Source: Acanthosoma haemorrhoidale (Eukaryota; Arthropoda; Insecta; Hemiptera; Acanthosomatidae). From it: a DNA stretch of 64,000 bases. The stretch is from contig OV884013.1 of assembly GCA_930367205.1 (NCBI GenBank), positions 92,629,333 through 92,693,332 on the forward strand, given 5' to 3'. The translations under genes were made by a program, and so were the position numbers. The notes below the pieces were generated by a model, which saw only the letters and a list, made by a program, of their open reading frames with translations, had not been told where the DNA came from and searched no databases. Shown here one piece after another: positions 11,334 through 26,300 of the stretch; position 1 is the stretch's first letter; each line of letters begins with the position of its first letter.

Positions 11334-14300
11334 GTGAGTACCACAAATAAAGATTTTCAAAGCTCACAAACGCTCTAAGATTTGTTTTGATTGATTTGTT
11401 ATGTGTGTTTTGCCTCCAGTTGAACAGCGAGATGAGCGCTTTCCAGCGCAAGTTCGTGAACGAGGTGCGGCGGTGTGAAGAGATCGAGAGGCGACTTCGT
11501 TACATTGGCTCCGAGGTGAAGAAGGATGGTGTATCTGTGCCGGAGCTGGTTAAGATGCCCGCAGCACCCAACCCAAGGGAGCTGATAGACTTAGAGGTAA
11601 ATGAACTTTATCCCTATTGAATATTTATTGCATTTGAAATATACATATTCTAGTCATTTTTCATATTGTAACACAAATTAAGTGTATAAATTCCGCCATA
11701 AATCTAAGGCAATGAATGATGGAATGACTGAGAAGGTCACCGTAGAAGAGAGTGCTATGGGTCCCAGATTAATCTGGCTTATAAGTACTAGATGAAAGTT
11801 GTTATTCAGAATCAAGAGAGAGCAGTTGCATTTAAAACTTAGGCTTAGTTCCAAACTTAATTGTTAAATGAGGAAAAGAGTAATTACATTGTGTAATAGT
11901 ATTGAGATGATGTTCAAAAGTGTATGTGCTGCTATAAGTACATCAGAAGTAATTGGGTTTCAGTGAACTGTCAATAATATCTGAGTGTTAAAGACAATTT
12001 AACAAGTTAAGGTTCATGTCAGACCATCAGTAATTTAGAGAATACAGTATTCACGATTCCACTGCGGCCAAAGAGTGGTGACAGCAAGTAAATGCAATTA
12101 TAAATATATTGGGATTGAAGAACCAAACCGAGATATAAGCTTTTAAAAACCTAAATAATAAATAAATTTATGTAAAAGATAGATATTTTTATTTTTCTCA
12201 AATTAAAGACTCACTTTGGCTCCAACATTTTTAAAAACAAAAAGAAATCCAAAACTATATATTGTAACGAAATTATAAACCTTTTAATGTAAAAATAACA
12301 AAATTCAACATTTAATTTAAGAGTTTAGGTTCAATTCTTATTTGAAAATGTCTTAGGTCATTTAATTAAATGTTAGATTCTTCTTCAAATTCTGGTTTGC
12401 ATGGCTTTCTTTCTTCAGCTTCATGGACTCAATCTGAAAAGTATATTTCCTATTTATCACTGAATGAATGAATACCTCTCTCACTTTGCTGACATCTCAA
12501 CAGTTATCCGAGGACTCGTTATTTTCTCCACTGATACTTGGTGACCAACATCTCCACAGCAGCTTACACACAACCGTGTACTATCTTTTTTTCTTCCACA
12601 CTTAACTGTAACCCTGATCTCCAAGATTGTGAATCTCTTCAATGCTGACTCATTTTAGGCTCATACTGATGCTAAATTATGAAACAGTGGTTTCGTCTGT
12701 TGATTAAGCCATGAAACTTTTCACTTGAATGTACCCAAAATGTAATTTAAACCAGGAAAAAATCACTACATTATACATAGATCAAATAGAGAAAAAAAAT
12801 CTTAATTCTGGGACGGTGTCTTCTATAAACAGTAAAATGCTACATATAAGTAAATTCACTCCTAGCTAACAAAAAAGAGATAATGAATCACAAACATAAA
12901 ATAAAATAAATTATAAAATAAAAAAGTATTTACATCCATTTGAGTAAATAAATATTTACATAAAGTGTTATAAAAAGTAAAGGTTTAGTCAAAGAATAAA
13001 TAAAAACCTAGTTAACTGGTTAATTCTTCTTAAGGTTGTATGCGTAGAGAGCATATACATGTATTTTTTCAGAGAACAGCGAAGGTTTCATAAAAAGGAA
13101 ATGAATAAAAAGAAAATGAAGGAACAATATTGAGAGATGATCAAGATGTGTGAATTTCTTAAATAATTATCTAATGGTTGTAAAAAAACTACCTAGATTT
13201 TATACTGTAACAAGACTGAAAATGGAAAAAAAAAATCTTTTATGTCACTCTTCTACTGTTTGGTACAGTGTAAGGGTTCCTTCTGCTTAGTCTAAACCAA
13301 GGATCGCTGGCCTGTGCCATATCCCTTCTCCTCCTCCAATCCAGCCCTCAAGTGTTAAAAGCCTCGGGAATACCTTCCTCCTAGGTCGTCTTGGGGCATC
13401 CTTAGTCCTACCATCTTTTTCTCATACGTTGCTGTGTCCAATCTGCTGCCTGCCATGATGCTCCTCCATAATTTTTTTTTAATGGGTTCAAAACAAGGTT
13501 GTCCTTAATGGCAATATTTCTGATCCCATCTCTTTGAGGCACCATATTTTTCTCAGAAATCTCATCTCCATAGCTTGTAGTTGATTTAAGTGTTGCCTTG
13601 TGAGGGCCCATGCCACAGTATAATAGGTCAACATTGGAAGGAATGTAATTTACACATAGAATATACTACCCTCCTATTTGTGTTCTTTGACACTTCTGAC
13701 TTCTCTACAATTTTTTATTGGAGAGTTGTCAGAGCAGTTGTATATAGCCCTCTTTTTTTATATAGCCTCCAGGCTCTGTAATAAATAAATAACATTGGAA
13801 GAGTAGAGTCACATTATTTTTATTTTCCAATTATTTTCTCAAATATATTAAATAGCTATACAATATAATTAGTTAATATAATTTATTCTCTATGGCAGGC
13901 GCATGTTGAAAGAACTGAAGGTGAAATTTTGGAAATGAGCCACAACGCAGTCAACTTGAAATCCAACTTCATGGAGCTTACTGAACTAAAACATGTCCTG
14001 GAAAAAACTGATGCTTTTTTTCAAGAGGTAAGTAAATTTCTGTTATTTTCATTGATTTTATTTTAATATGTTAGCTCACAATTGATGAGTGAAAGGGACA
14101 AAAGAGACTAAGTACCTTATTTAAGGCAGACGAAAATTTGCACATAAAGCTAGAAAAATCTAAGAGATTCACAAAAATATTATTAAAATATGGATAATTT
14201 ATGATAAAAACTTAACTGGTTACAGGAAATAATTTATTTTGTTGATAGATGCCAAACAGGCTTAAGTGCTTATGTACATACTTTATACTATAAAATAAAT

Positions 14301-17300
14301 TTTGAAATATTGATTTTACAATACAAATTTGTTTCTATTAACTTCTCTTCCTATTATTAAATGAAAAAAAATAATATATTTTATGCTTAGGCCACTTTTG
14401 CCCCATTGTCTCTTCAATTATAGCTTAGAGAAAAAAAACTAAAAGTTTGCTTATTTATTTGGATCAGTTCTGTGTTTCCAAATATCAAAGCTTTAAGCTA
14501 CACAAAAGAAAAAATAAACGATAATTTTGTAAGTATATTAAAAAAACACTTTATTTCCAATTAAAAATAAATTAATTTTGTAAATATTTTAATTATGTAA
14601 ATGTGAAAATTAATAGTTTCAAGATATATTACAAGAATAAGTATTTTATATTGTAATATTACTTAATTAATAAGCTTTAAATTAACTTTATTATTAGCTA
14701 AAGTTTAGATTAAGTATCTTATTTTATTTAATATGTACATTTGTTTAAAAATGGCTTCTATTGCTATGTTAAATGTGTATAGCTTTTACATATATTTGTA
14801 CAAATAAGATTATTCGAAGAAGCTTGCTTTGTAAATATATTTTGTATAATTTTCAAAATTTGTACATATAATGATATAATTCACCATTCTTGTTTTGAGA
14901 TTGACGTGGATGTCAGCTTTTTGGAAGTAAGTAAGTTGACATATACATGGTATCAAACCATTTATTTTTATCATATGTTTTTCTACATTTTACTTTAAAT
15001 ACTCAATTGTCCAAGGTAATTTCAGTTTTCTTAACTACTTACTAAAACCAAAACCTAATCCAAATTGAATGAATACCTCAAAAAATTGAGTACCTAGAAT
15101 ATTCTTAAAACAAAAAAAAATCCTTAAAATACAATTTCCTTTTTGCATTATTCAAACTTCTATTTATCACTTTCTGAAGAGATGTATAAAATACATAAGA
15201 CTTGTTTCATAATAATTTATAGATTATTTTAGGTCTAACTTATACTATAATTATTTGTCATATATTATTATTATCTTAGTCCTCAATATATTTTTCTTCT
15301 TAAATTAAATTCATAAATAAATAATAATTCCAAAGAAATGCTAATAAAGTCTTAAAAATTTTGTCGAACATAATGATCCGACATTAACTTCTACATAACC
15401 TTTTAATATCTTATTTGACTACTTTTAAGTTTTATTTAATGAAATTTAATAAAATTACAATAAAAATTGGAAATATTTAGGACAATGGAGTGCTCACTGA
15501 TTAAAATCATTTTGCAATTAGTTTTATCAAAATTAGTGAATTTTATTTTAGAAAATTTGTATTTTCTCTTAAAAAACTTGCATTTCTCAAATAAAATACC
15601 TTTTTGAAAATTTATTATTATTTTTTATACAAAAAATTACATTAAATTGACTATTCTTCTCTTATTTATGACTGTGTGGATAGGAACATATTTCTGAATT
15701 AAAGCTCACTGTATTTATGTATACACACATCTCAAGAATTCCCAACAGAAAATGTGGCCTCTATAAATTCATTTGAATTCTCTTTGTACACCATTCAGTC
15801 ATCCCAAGTTATTCTTTTAGGTGAGAAATTCCCTTATGGTATAAATGCTTCAATATCAAGCAAATTGTATAAGTTACTTTAAATATTATAAATTAATTTT
15901 TATGATTACTATTTGTTCTCACATTTCACTTTTTTAAATTATAAACTACAAATTGTTTATTGAATTCGTTGTACTGTAATCTTGTCCTTAATCTTGTTAT
16001 AACAGACATAACTACACTAATTATGTTGCCTTAACCTTGAAATAGATTGTCAGCAAATGCTGAAAAGGCTTCATAAGTCTTATGTAATTATTTTTTATGA
16101 GGAGGCCAACTAAGTACTGCTGATTGAATTTTCTAATTAACTATACTTTCTTAAAAAATGTCTTGTGCTTATTTTAAAGTAGAGCCCCTCCGTATAGGCC
16201 TTTTGAAATATCTTCAATACAGCTTCTAGAGTCTCGGAAATACACCATGTATATTTTGAAATAAACTAATAACAAACTTTCATTGTCCATCAGTAATAAA
16301 ATATTTCTACTAAGGGAATAGGAATTTCAGAAATATGTTCTTATCTATACATGTAATATGGGTTATGCAATTTGTGCGTACATATTTTTTGTCTGCATTA
16401 CACTTTCACCTTTGAATATTGGTAGAGGTTCATTATGCATAAATAATGTAAAATCATTTCATTCCCCCAGAATCATGTTTTTGGATTCTTCACAAAGCAA
16501 AATGGTTAAATAAATAAATTGAATTGTTAATATAAAATTGTTGGTACTAATGTATTTTATTAGAGGAAATGAAGTGATTTATATTTTGTGGCACATTGTG
16601 GGTTGTCTCACGTGTTCACCTATATTAACATTAATCACTGTCTTTTGTCCTCACCTGTTGCACTTGTGTTGGGGCAACGCACTTTGTGTCTCCTATGTTT
16701 ATTCACTTCTGTTTACACGTTTTGGCTCGTTATTGTTCTTGTTGTGTCGATTGGTTCTCTGTTTTCTCCAGAGTGTTTGTTTCCAACAGCAAGAAGGCGA
16801 TAGTGTCAACCGTGCCCTTATAGGATCCGGAGATGACCCAGCTTCTAGGACCCAGCTCGGGTAAGTCTCATTCATTATTTCATTACTTTACCTTAGTTGT
16901 ATTAAAATCTTATCCTGTCTAAATAAGCTTATCTTGAAATGAATAGTTTGAATATTCATTAAAAATGCAAAAGGAAACTTAAGGGGGTTCGGAAAGATAC
17001 TTGAATCACATCAACTAATTTATTTTAGGTTGATTTTACCTTTCAAATAGTATCCAAATATTTTTAAATAGCAAGTCATGTAATCAAGATGCGACATTTT
17101 ACACCATGTTTATGTTTTTCTGATGATTACTTAAAATATCCTTTTGGGCACCCAGCCTAAATATGTCCTAGCTCTTGACCATCTATCATGGTACATATAC
17201 TAAGTAAAAAGCCAATTTTAACCAACCTTTTTTTCAATCATTGGTCTATAAAATAAATAAATTAGTATGAGAAAGTAATATTTCCTCATCTTTACTAAAA

Positions 17301-20300
17301 AACTAACTTCCACTTTGATTTTTCAATTTTTTTGTGCTCTGTTCAATCTATAACTTCATTTATAAGAACTAAAACTCATCACAATATGTATGGGAATTCA
17401 CAGTGGATCTCTTGATCCACAAAAGATGGGTTTTAACAATTTGTAACATAGTCTCTTTTTCTGTACATAAATTTTAATATGACAAAATATTATTTGAGAA
17501 TGCTCAGTTTTTCTAGATCCCTACTATCACTGTAATAATATTATTGAAGAAATTAATTCTTTAAATAGAAGTAAATTGTTAGTAAAATGCTAGGAATATC
17601 ATAAAATTCTTAACTCCAATATTACTATTTTTATACTCATTTAGTTGTTTAATTTACTATTAAAATGAGAATTTCATTATTTGTGGAAATATGGCAGGTT
17701 TGTTGCTGGAGTTGTCCCACGTGAACGAGTTTTCGCATTTGAAAGAATGCTATGGAGAATTTCGCGAGGAAATGTTCTGTTGAGACGTGCAGACATTGAA
17801 GAACCACTAAATGATCCAGCTACGGTATGTAGTTTCTAAATGCTTATATCTTGATACTGTTGCAATTTTGATACTGCACACTTTTACAATTTTAGTTTTG
17901 AAGGATACTACTAAGTCTTCAAAGGTAAAATTTATGATTTTATCTTTGTTTTGTAGGGAAACTTATTGCAGAAGACAGTATTTGTTGCTTTCTACCAAGG
18001 AGAGGAACTAAAGGCTCGTGTGAAGAAAGTGTGTACAGGGTTCCACGCCACTCTCTATCCCTGCCCAAGCTCTTCTCAAGGAAGGTTGAACATGCTCACA
18101 GAAGTGAGAACAAGACTCGAAGATCTTAACATGGTTTGGAAAGAATTTATGCAACGTATTATTTTTTTTATTTTTTTATTTTTTTTTATTATTAATTCTG
18201 TATTTTGTCAAAAGGTGTTAAATCAAACAGCTGACCATAGGCAAAGAGTTCTGTTATCAGTTGCCAGAGAGCTTCCTACTTGGACTGTAATGGTCCGCAA
18301 AATGAAAGCCATATATCATACAATGAACTTTTTCAACATGGACGTCACGAAAAAGTGTCTCATTGGGGAATGTTGGGTTCCTACTCGTGACTTAGGGCTC
18401 ATTAATCAAGCACTACATGATGGAGGAGTAATAAATAAATAAATGATTTCTTGACAAAAACAAATAGTTTTTAATAGTAAATGGAAGCTTTGCAATTTGA
18501 AAATTTATATTTCAGAAAGAAGTTGGCAGTACAATACCTTCATTTTTGAATGTAATCAAATCAAATGAAGAACCACCTACTTGTAATCGAACCAATAATT
18601 TCACACAGGGCTTCCAAAACTTGATTGATGCTTATGGAGTAGCATCATATGGTGAAGTTAATCCAGGTATTTTTCCTTTATCTAATTCAGTGAATTTAAT
18701 AATTGATAAGAAAAAATAAACTTCTAAATTATATTTTTTTTTATAATCTCATATTTTCAAGTTATTAAAAATAAAAGATCTAATCTGTTTTTGAATATAT
18801 CATAAATACTTAGTATGTTTAAATAGGAGTTAAAATACAAATGTCATTTGATTTCACTCTAAAAAGTATGATGATTCAATTTACATGATGCAATCTTTTT
18901 TGTGGAGTTTTTCCTTTGGTTACTAATTGCTTCCTACAATTTACTACTTGCCTAAAAAACAAATGTGGTTCATACAGCTGTTTGCAGTGTAATAAAGAAG
19001 TATTGCCATATGTTGAAAGACATGTGAAATATTTCTCCCGATTTCTAGTTAACTTTGGATTCAAATAACTATTTTATAATTTAAATTTTACCTATTTTAG
19101 ATTAACGATTATTCAAAATATCATTACAATTAATTCATTTTAAATTATAATCTACCAAAAGAAAACAATAAAGTGGCATTCATATGTCAATGTAACTTAT
19201 CTTTAAATGCCTGATATAAAGGAACAAAAGTATTTCATGTCATCAAAAAATATGATATAAATTTTGAGGTATTAGCAATCAAGGTTACTAATCATATAAG
19301 TGAAGCTTTAAACATACATATAACATTATAGGAGAGCAAAATTACCAAGACACACATGCGGGAGAATCAAGCATCTCTGAATGATGTTATGACAGATTCA
19401 CTGTCTTCATGATTATATCAATAAATTTATTGATCAAACAATACTAAAGGAAATATAAATATAGAATATTTCAATGAGTAATTAAATGTATTCAAAAATA
19501 AACACTGTAATTTAAATATCTCAACACTTCCTCATTGAAAAGATTTCTTAAGTTCAAATTCCTGTAATAGAGTCTTTAATTGTGGCCCAGGTAGAGGTTT
19601 TGTAAGAAAATCTGTCAATTGATTTCCTGTTGTAATGGGCTTGATCTCAATGATCTCCTCTTAAAAGACGTCACAGATGAAAAAGTGTCGAATCCTTGTT
19701 TCCATCTCGCATATTAAATCTTTCCTGTGTCTTCTTAATGTAAGATCTTTGGTCAAATCTTATTTGACATTCTTCTCCATGAATTTCTAGTCCTAGAGAA
19801 TATCCAAGGTTTTTACTGTTCACTTTAAATTCAGAAATTAATTCCCTGAGAAAGTCTCTCAAATTTTGATGTTTTTTTTTAAATTTTAATTCAGATGTGA
19901 CCGAACTATCGTCAATGTACAGAGTTACAATAGTTTAATTTTCCCTCCCATTCTTAGTAAATATGCATGTATTACCATGACTTTGTACCAAGTTCAATCT
20001 ATTAACAAAACTTAAAAATCTCTTATACCAGCATTTGACATCTGCCAGCTCCATAAAGGTTGAGCTTGCAGACTTTGTTATTTTAGTCTCTAAAACCTTT
20101 TGGTTGTTTCATATAGATGTGTTCTTCTTCAATCAGCTTATCATATAAAAATGCTCTAAAATTTCAAATTGAGCTGATACCATCTGTTTGTGAGCTGGAA
20201 CACAATTTCTCATAATAATTTAGTCTTTTTTCTTCATTGAAACCTTTCACAGCAAGAAATGTGTTATATTTTTCAATGGATCCATTTTGGTTCTCTTTGA

Positions 20301-23300
20301 TTTTGTGTACCCATTTGCACGGCAATACCATTTCATTTTTAGGTGGACCAAGTCCTAAAAATGCTTATATGCTTTTTATAAAGTGCATCACCCATTAGCT
20401 GATGTGAAACAAACATTGCACATTTGTCAATTCAATACATCACAAACTGACCACCAGCTAGACAATATTCAACCGAATAGGAGGATTCGATCAGCATTAA
20501 ACCAAGCAGCCAAAACATTATTATCACCAATGGATGTTATTAGGTTGTATATAGTTGTGATACGTTCATCACAAAAAGTAATTTTTCAGGTCTATAAATA
20601 ACAAAATACAGGAATACAACATTATAATATTTCGGTAAGGATATCTCTAACAAAAAAAAGTGGAGTGTAATAGAATCGGGTGAGGAATGGATGATTTTAG
20701 TTCTGAAACTGTGGTGAACTTGAGCCGACTCCCCCTCTCCCCACAGATGTTCGCTGCAGAAGAAAAAAAAACTGCAGGAACATGGAAATAGTGGTCAAGG
20801 AGAGAATGGAGTAAGATTTAAAATATACAAATAATATGAAAACATTTTTCTGGGAGAATTTTCTAAAAAGTCCATGTTTCATTATCCTGAAGAGCTAACC
20901 TCTCCACTTCTATTGTATTTATCCAAGCTTCAGAATCTTTTGATTTTATAGCTTCCTGGTAGCTACTAGTACTGATGAATGTCACAGCTGAAGAAAGGAA
21001 TTCATTGAATCTTTCTGGTGGACTAATACTTTGCCTATTCCTTAGATTCATATTAAAGGATTTCTCATGTTTTTCATCATTTTTTTGAAAATTCTGGTTA
21101 AAATCTTTTTCATCACTTTTTTGGAATGTTTCTGTGCCAGAGGACAGCTCCTTTATATCTTTATCTTCCTTTTGATTATCACTATGAGTAAATAAACTGC
21201 TAAAGATGATGTAATTTGACTTCATTAAAAATTACTTCTCTGGATCTGATGCAGGGTTTCCTCTGTGAGTTACAACTACAATACCCACCAAAATGATATC
21301 CAACTAAAATTCCTTTAACAGATTTTCTGTCTATTTTTCTTCTCTTCTTTTTTGGAATGTGAGCGTAACACTCATCCTATTATTTTAAGATGTCTTATTG
21401 ATGCCTTCTTATCAAACCATAATTCAAATGGTGATTTATTATCGACACCTGTGTTTTCAGATCAATTAAGGATGTACAGCACTATTTGTTAATTCAGTCC
21501 ATAACACCTTTGGTAAATCATTTAGTGAATCATAGCTCTAAAAGTTTTTATAACAGATTGGTTTTCACTTTCAATGAAACCATTCATTTCTGGGCAGCAA
21601 GGCATAGTTAATAATTGTTAAGTGCCACATTCTTTGAGAATATCCTTCATTGCTTGTTGTCAAATTCTCCTTCATTATCCGTCATAAAACTATGGATATG
21701 ATGACCAACTTGAGAAACCTCTTTCAAAACTTCTAAAAACTTTGAGTACGTTCAGACTTTTCCTTAATAACATTTATAAATCCATAATGGCTGAAGTCAT
21801 CTTTAAATAATGCTTAGTAACTATAGCCTTAATATAATTATTCAAATGGTCCAGACAGTTCAGCATGATTTAGTTATCCTGGAACTGAAACTCTTTTCTC
21901 CTGCCAAATGTTGGCCAAAAACCAGCAGGAACACCATCACCATTGGCTTTTGTTTCTTAATAATGTTATTTTAATGAGAATATACATAAAAAATCTTTCA
22001 GTGATTAATTAAATATATTTAAAAATAAACACCTACTAATATTTAAATATATCCACAATAAGTACATACATATAAATAAAAGTGTAACCAAATAAAATAT
22101 TTAACCATAACTTATTTATTTTCAGCTTTATATACTGTTATTACCTTCCCTTTCCTTTTTGCTGTTATGTTCGGTGATATGGGACATGGTCTTATATTAG
22201 CTCTTTTTGCTGGATGGATGGTTGTTTGTGAAAAAAAACTAATGAGAAAAAAAACTACCAATGAGGTAATGTATTAACTGTAATTTTCTTTGTATTTTTT
22301 CTACTTGCATATACGAAAAATTTCTGAAGTTAGTCTATATGATGTTCTTAGTTTATGACTAGATTTATTTGAATTATTAAATTTGACAGATGTGAACTGG
22401 TAATAAATATGAGCTCAAACTTTTTTTTTTTTTTATAAATGTATTTTACTGTTTTTATGCAAACAAAAAGTGTACTGCAGTTTTTAGATAAATATATTTT
22501 ACAATCAAATAATCAAGTGCTTGAATGAATTGACAAGATTAAATATGAGAAATCAAGATTGTGACCCCCCATCCATATAATTATTGGGAGGTACCTCCCA
22601 GGACAGAACACAACTGTATTGTTGCCAGTTTTGGTGCCTTGTTTGTGGAAAACTGACTGTTAATAACAATTAGGATGGAATAATATATATATATATTATT
22701 ACGATATTTATTATTCATATATTTTAATTATATACTTTTTATATAATTTATAACTTTATATTTTTTATCTTTATATTCAACTTTTACTTTATCTTAAGGT
22801 TCTGTTAATAAAATAGGATAATTCTGGCAATAGGAATAATTGTTTATTTACACACATTGATATAAAAATTGATATACAAATAATTATGTACGTATATAAA
22901 AGAACACTGTTAAAACTAAATTTAAAATTACCTTAATTACTACTAAATGTAATACTGGCCAGTGTTTCTTAGTGATATTCTTCGTGTGGTTCAGATTAAT
23001 TTCTTGAGCGTCCTTGGTTTGTCTGGTGCATAGCTTGGTCCGGATCCTCTTCTTTGTCTTCGCGCCGGGTGAAAGTGGAAAGGGTTGCTACCTCGTGGTG
23101 ATCATCTCCGTAGGGCCGTCCGTGCTAGAATGCGTGCTCTTGCTTCTCGGTATTCCTATATCTAGCATCTCTCCGCTGCATTATTGATCTTTCAACTGGT
23201 TATTCAATGCCAGTTGTGTCGGATATTATCACTTTTCTTTGTTTTGAGTTCTATAAAATAAAATATTCATATTGATTAACGTAAAAAAACGTTCATCCTT

Positions 23301-26300
23301 TCATAGGCATGAACCACGGATTGCTCGTACATTCTTCAACGCTCGCTTTTTCCGAGTTTATTTCAAAAACACCATCAAAAATCGCAACATTAAAATATCA
23401 CAACAATATATATATATATATACCTGCACAATTATTTTAAATATATATTGTAATACTATAATTATTTATAAAAGGTAAAAGGACTTTCATAAAACTTCAT
23501 TAAGCTTAACAGGTTATTTAATAATGATAAAGTTAAATTTATCTCAGAATTCAATGTAGTTCTAGTGCATAAAGCTAGAATTTAAAAGTTTCATGTTTAC
23601 AATTTTCTTGAGGGTTATATACTTATAATAATAAATACCAAAGACAATATAATAATATGGCTATTCTGTGTTGTTGGGTGATGGGCTGTGTTCATTGCTT
23701 CTTTCTTCTTTCCAATGAAGACGGCCCATCACCCAACAACACAGAATAGCCATATTATTATATTGTCTTTGAAATTTATTATTATAAGTATATAACCCTC
23801 AAGAAAATTGTAAATATGAAACATTTAAATTCTAGCTTCATGCATTAGAACTACATTGAATCCTGAGAGAAACTTAACTTCATCATTTTAAATAAACTGT
23901 AATCCTTGATAATGTTTTATGAATGCCCTTCAACCTTTTATAATATGAAAGGTATAAAAAATATTTTTTATTAAAAAGTGGAATCAGTCCAATATATAAG
24001 GTTTTATAAAAACCTTTTTCTTTGATTTGCAGATTTGGAACATATTTTTTGGAGGTCGATATATAATTCTGCTTATGGGACTGTTCTCCATATACACAGG
24101 ATTGGTCTACAATGACGTTTTTTCAAAATCAGTTAATATTTTTGGGTCGAGCTGGAAACAAAACTATAATTACTCAACTATAATGGATAATAATTTGCTA
24201 ACTCTTGATCCAGCGACTAATGATTATAGCAAAGTCCCATATCCCATCGGTCTCGACCCAGGATGGCAGGTAACATAATACAAAAAAGTAATTAAAGTTT
24301 AATGTATTTATTGTATTTTATTTTTTTTTTCAATTTTTATTCAATTGTATTTATTTGATTACAGATTGCCACTAACAAAATTATGTTTTTGAACACTTAC
24401 AAAATGAAACTTTCCATTATAATTGGTGTGATGCATATGATTTTTGGAGTCTTCTTGAGTGTACCGAATCATCTGTAAGGTGCTCTCTTTTATATATTGT
24501 CATGTCAGGATTTCAGCATTTAAAAATTAGTTTACACAATTTGTGAATTTGGACTACAAGAAAAATAATAGCAAAAACAAAGGTTGTCGAAATTAAAATT
24601 TTCCCAGATGGCTGAATGAAATCCAGTTCTTAAAAAATGAAAGGACCATTAATTTTAGTCTGTGAAATTCTATTGTCTGCTCATTTCAAATGAATTAAAA
24701 AATAAATCATAGGGTTTTGTTTGATAAAATAACTGTAATATCCATTAATTTATTATTATTATTATTATAGTTTTTCATTTACAGAAATATGTTCTGCTGA
24801 ATATCTAAAATTATAATACACTAGTCTTATTAATAATCATAGTATATTGCAGCCTCTCGATTTAAAGTCATATTATAAATATAATGAAATAACTTCAGAT
24901 ACTATTCTTTACTTTTTATTGAGTATTTGAATTAAGTTAATTTTCATTTGTTTTCATTTTACACCATATTTTTTCCTTTTTTTATTTTAGGCATAATGGA
25001 CAAGGAATCTACTTACTTTTGGAATTTTTGCCTCAGCTAGTCTTCCTCTTGGCTCTGTTTTTTTATCTTGTTGTGCTAATGTTTCTGAAATTCTTCTTAT
25101 ACTCCGGGGAATTCAATACAACTAGTAAGTGTCAACTCGAAAACAATTGTTTTTCATTTATGGATTTTTTTTAAACTAAATTCAAAGAAATAAATTAATG
25201 CACTTGTTTTGCATTTTCACTCAAGCTTGTAATTGAATGGCTGACAATTTTTTTTTTAAGTAATAGAAAAGTTTTATATTAACCCCAGTTACTGATTTTT
25301 TAAATAATTTAAGATTATAATTATAAACTATAACTATTGAAATAAATACTTTAGCTTTAGTTTTAAATTTGGGGAATCCCTTAAATAATCAGTCAAATTA
25401 CTAAAACATTTCTGAATTCTGGGAAGATTTAATTTATTTTTCAAGGAGCAATGCTCAGAATATAATTACATTGAGCTTACTCATAATTGATGGCTGTAAG
25501 AATATATCAAGTGTTTATTTTCCTGAATTTTTTATTGTAAATGCGAAAATTATTCTTGATTTTCAGATCCATTACGTGGTATACACTGTGCTCCAAATAT
25601 TCTTATTTTATTCATTAACATGATGTTGATGAAGGCTCCAACTGTACCTGGTGCTGACGACACCCCGAGTGGCAACAGCACAGATGGAACACAAACGCCA
25701 CCTCTGATATGTAATCCCTATATGTATGAGAATCAGGTTAGTTAACAAGCAATTATTACAAAAAAAAATAATTGTATTATAAATAATTTCTATGATTTAT
25801 GATGGTTTATTAGTAGAGGTAAGCACATTTACAATTTTATTAATCTGTATCTGTGATGGGGGTCCAAATTATTAATTATACAATATCAAAAAAAAAAATT
25901 ATCTAGAATCTAGAATTATTGCCAAGAAGCTTCCACCAGATTGAGAAGGCTGATGTGAAGATATTATTTATATATGAAAAACCATTCATTGTGAATCTTT
26001 ATATTTGGAGCAGAAACCAAATTTTAAACTAAAAATTAAACATATTGCAAGTTTGAGCTATAAATATTAGAAAATTGATTTTTTTTAACATAAAAATAAA
26101 TATATCAAATACTTAAATGTATCTTTAAAAATTTTTTTAGCATACATATTTTTTCAATGTTTCATTTTCTGATTCATCTCACCCTCAACAATCTATCGTA
26201 ATGCATTTAACCTGTTGTGATTGTATATTAATCCTAATTTCTTGGACAAGTTTGAAACTTTTAATGTAATTATCACATATTTGTCCTTTCCCTTACAAAT

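Larger units (their letters stand above)
19386..22058 (-). mobile_element. Ty1/copia retrotransposon remnant inside Vha100 intron 8
   Basis: The element lies antisense to the host gene. Reading the minus strand, degenerate integrase-core sequence (about 21950-21300, with many stops) is followed by a linker and reverse-transcriptase start (21225-20863: [41 protein letters not shown]). A later RT/RNase H portion follows (19862-19671: [17 protein letters not shown]). A polypurine tract (GAGGAAG) directly precedes TGTTGAGATATT, the start of the 3' LTR. Sequence matching that LTR recurs at 21966-22058. Gag and protease are absent. It is a decayed, internally deleted copy. Confidence 0.85.

Noticed and set aside
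13408..13611. 67-codon minus-strand open frame in intron 2
   Set aside because: No family recognised and no splice-compatible extension; probably part of an old repeat.
16538..16864. 108- and 71-codon + strand open frames
   Set aside because: They run through the 3' end of intron 3 into exon 4. Only 16790-16860, in the frame encoding [12 protein letters not shown], matches the V-ATPase a family.
17966..18442. 158-codon + strand open frame as a separate gene
   Set aside because: It is exons 6 and 7 of Vha100 joined by the stop-free 81-nt intron and running a few codons past the exon 7 donor.
20383..20601. 72-codon + strand open frame in intron 8
   Set aside because: It is the reverse strand of the copia reverse-transcriptase region.
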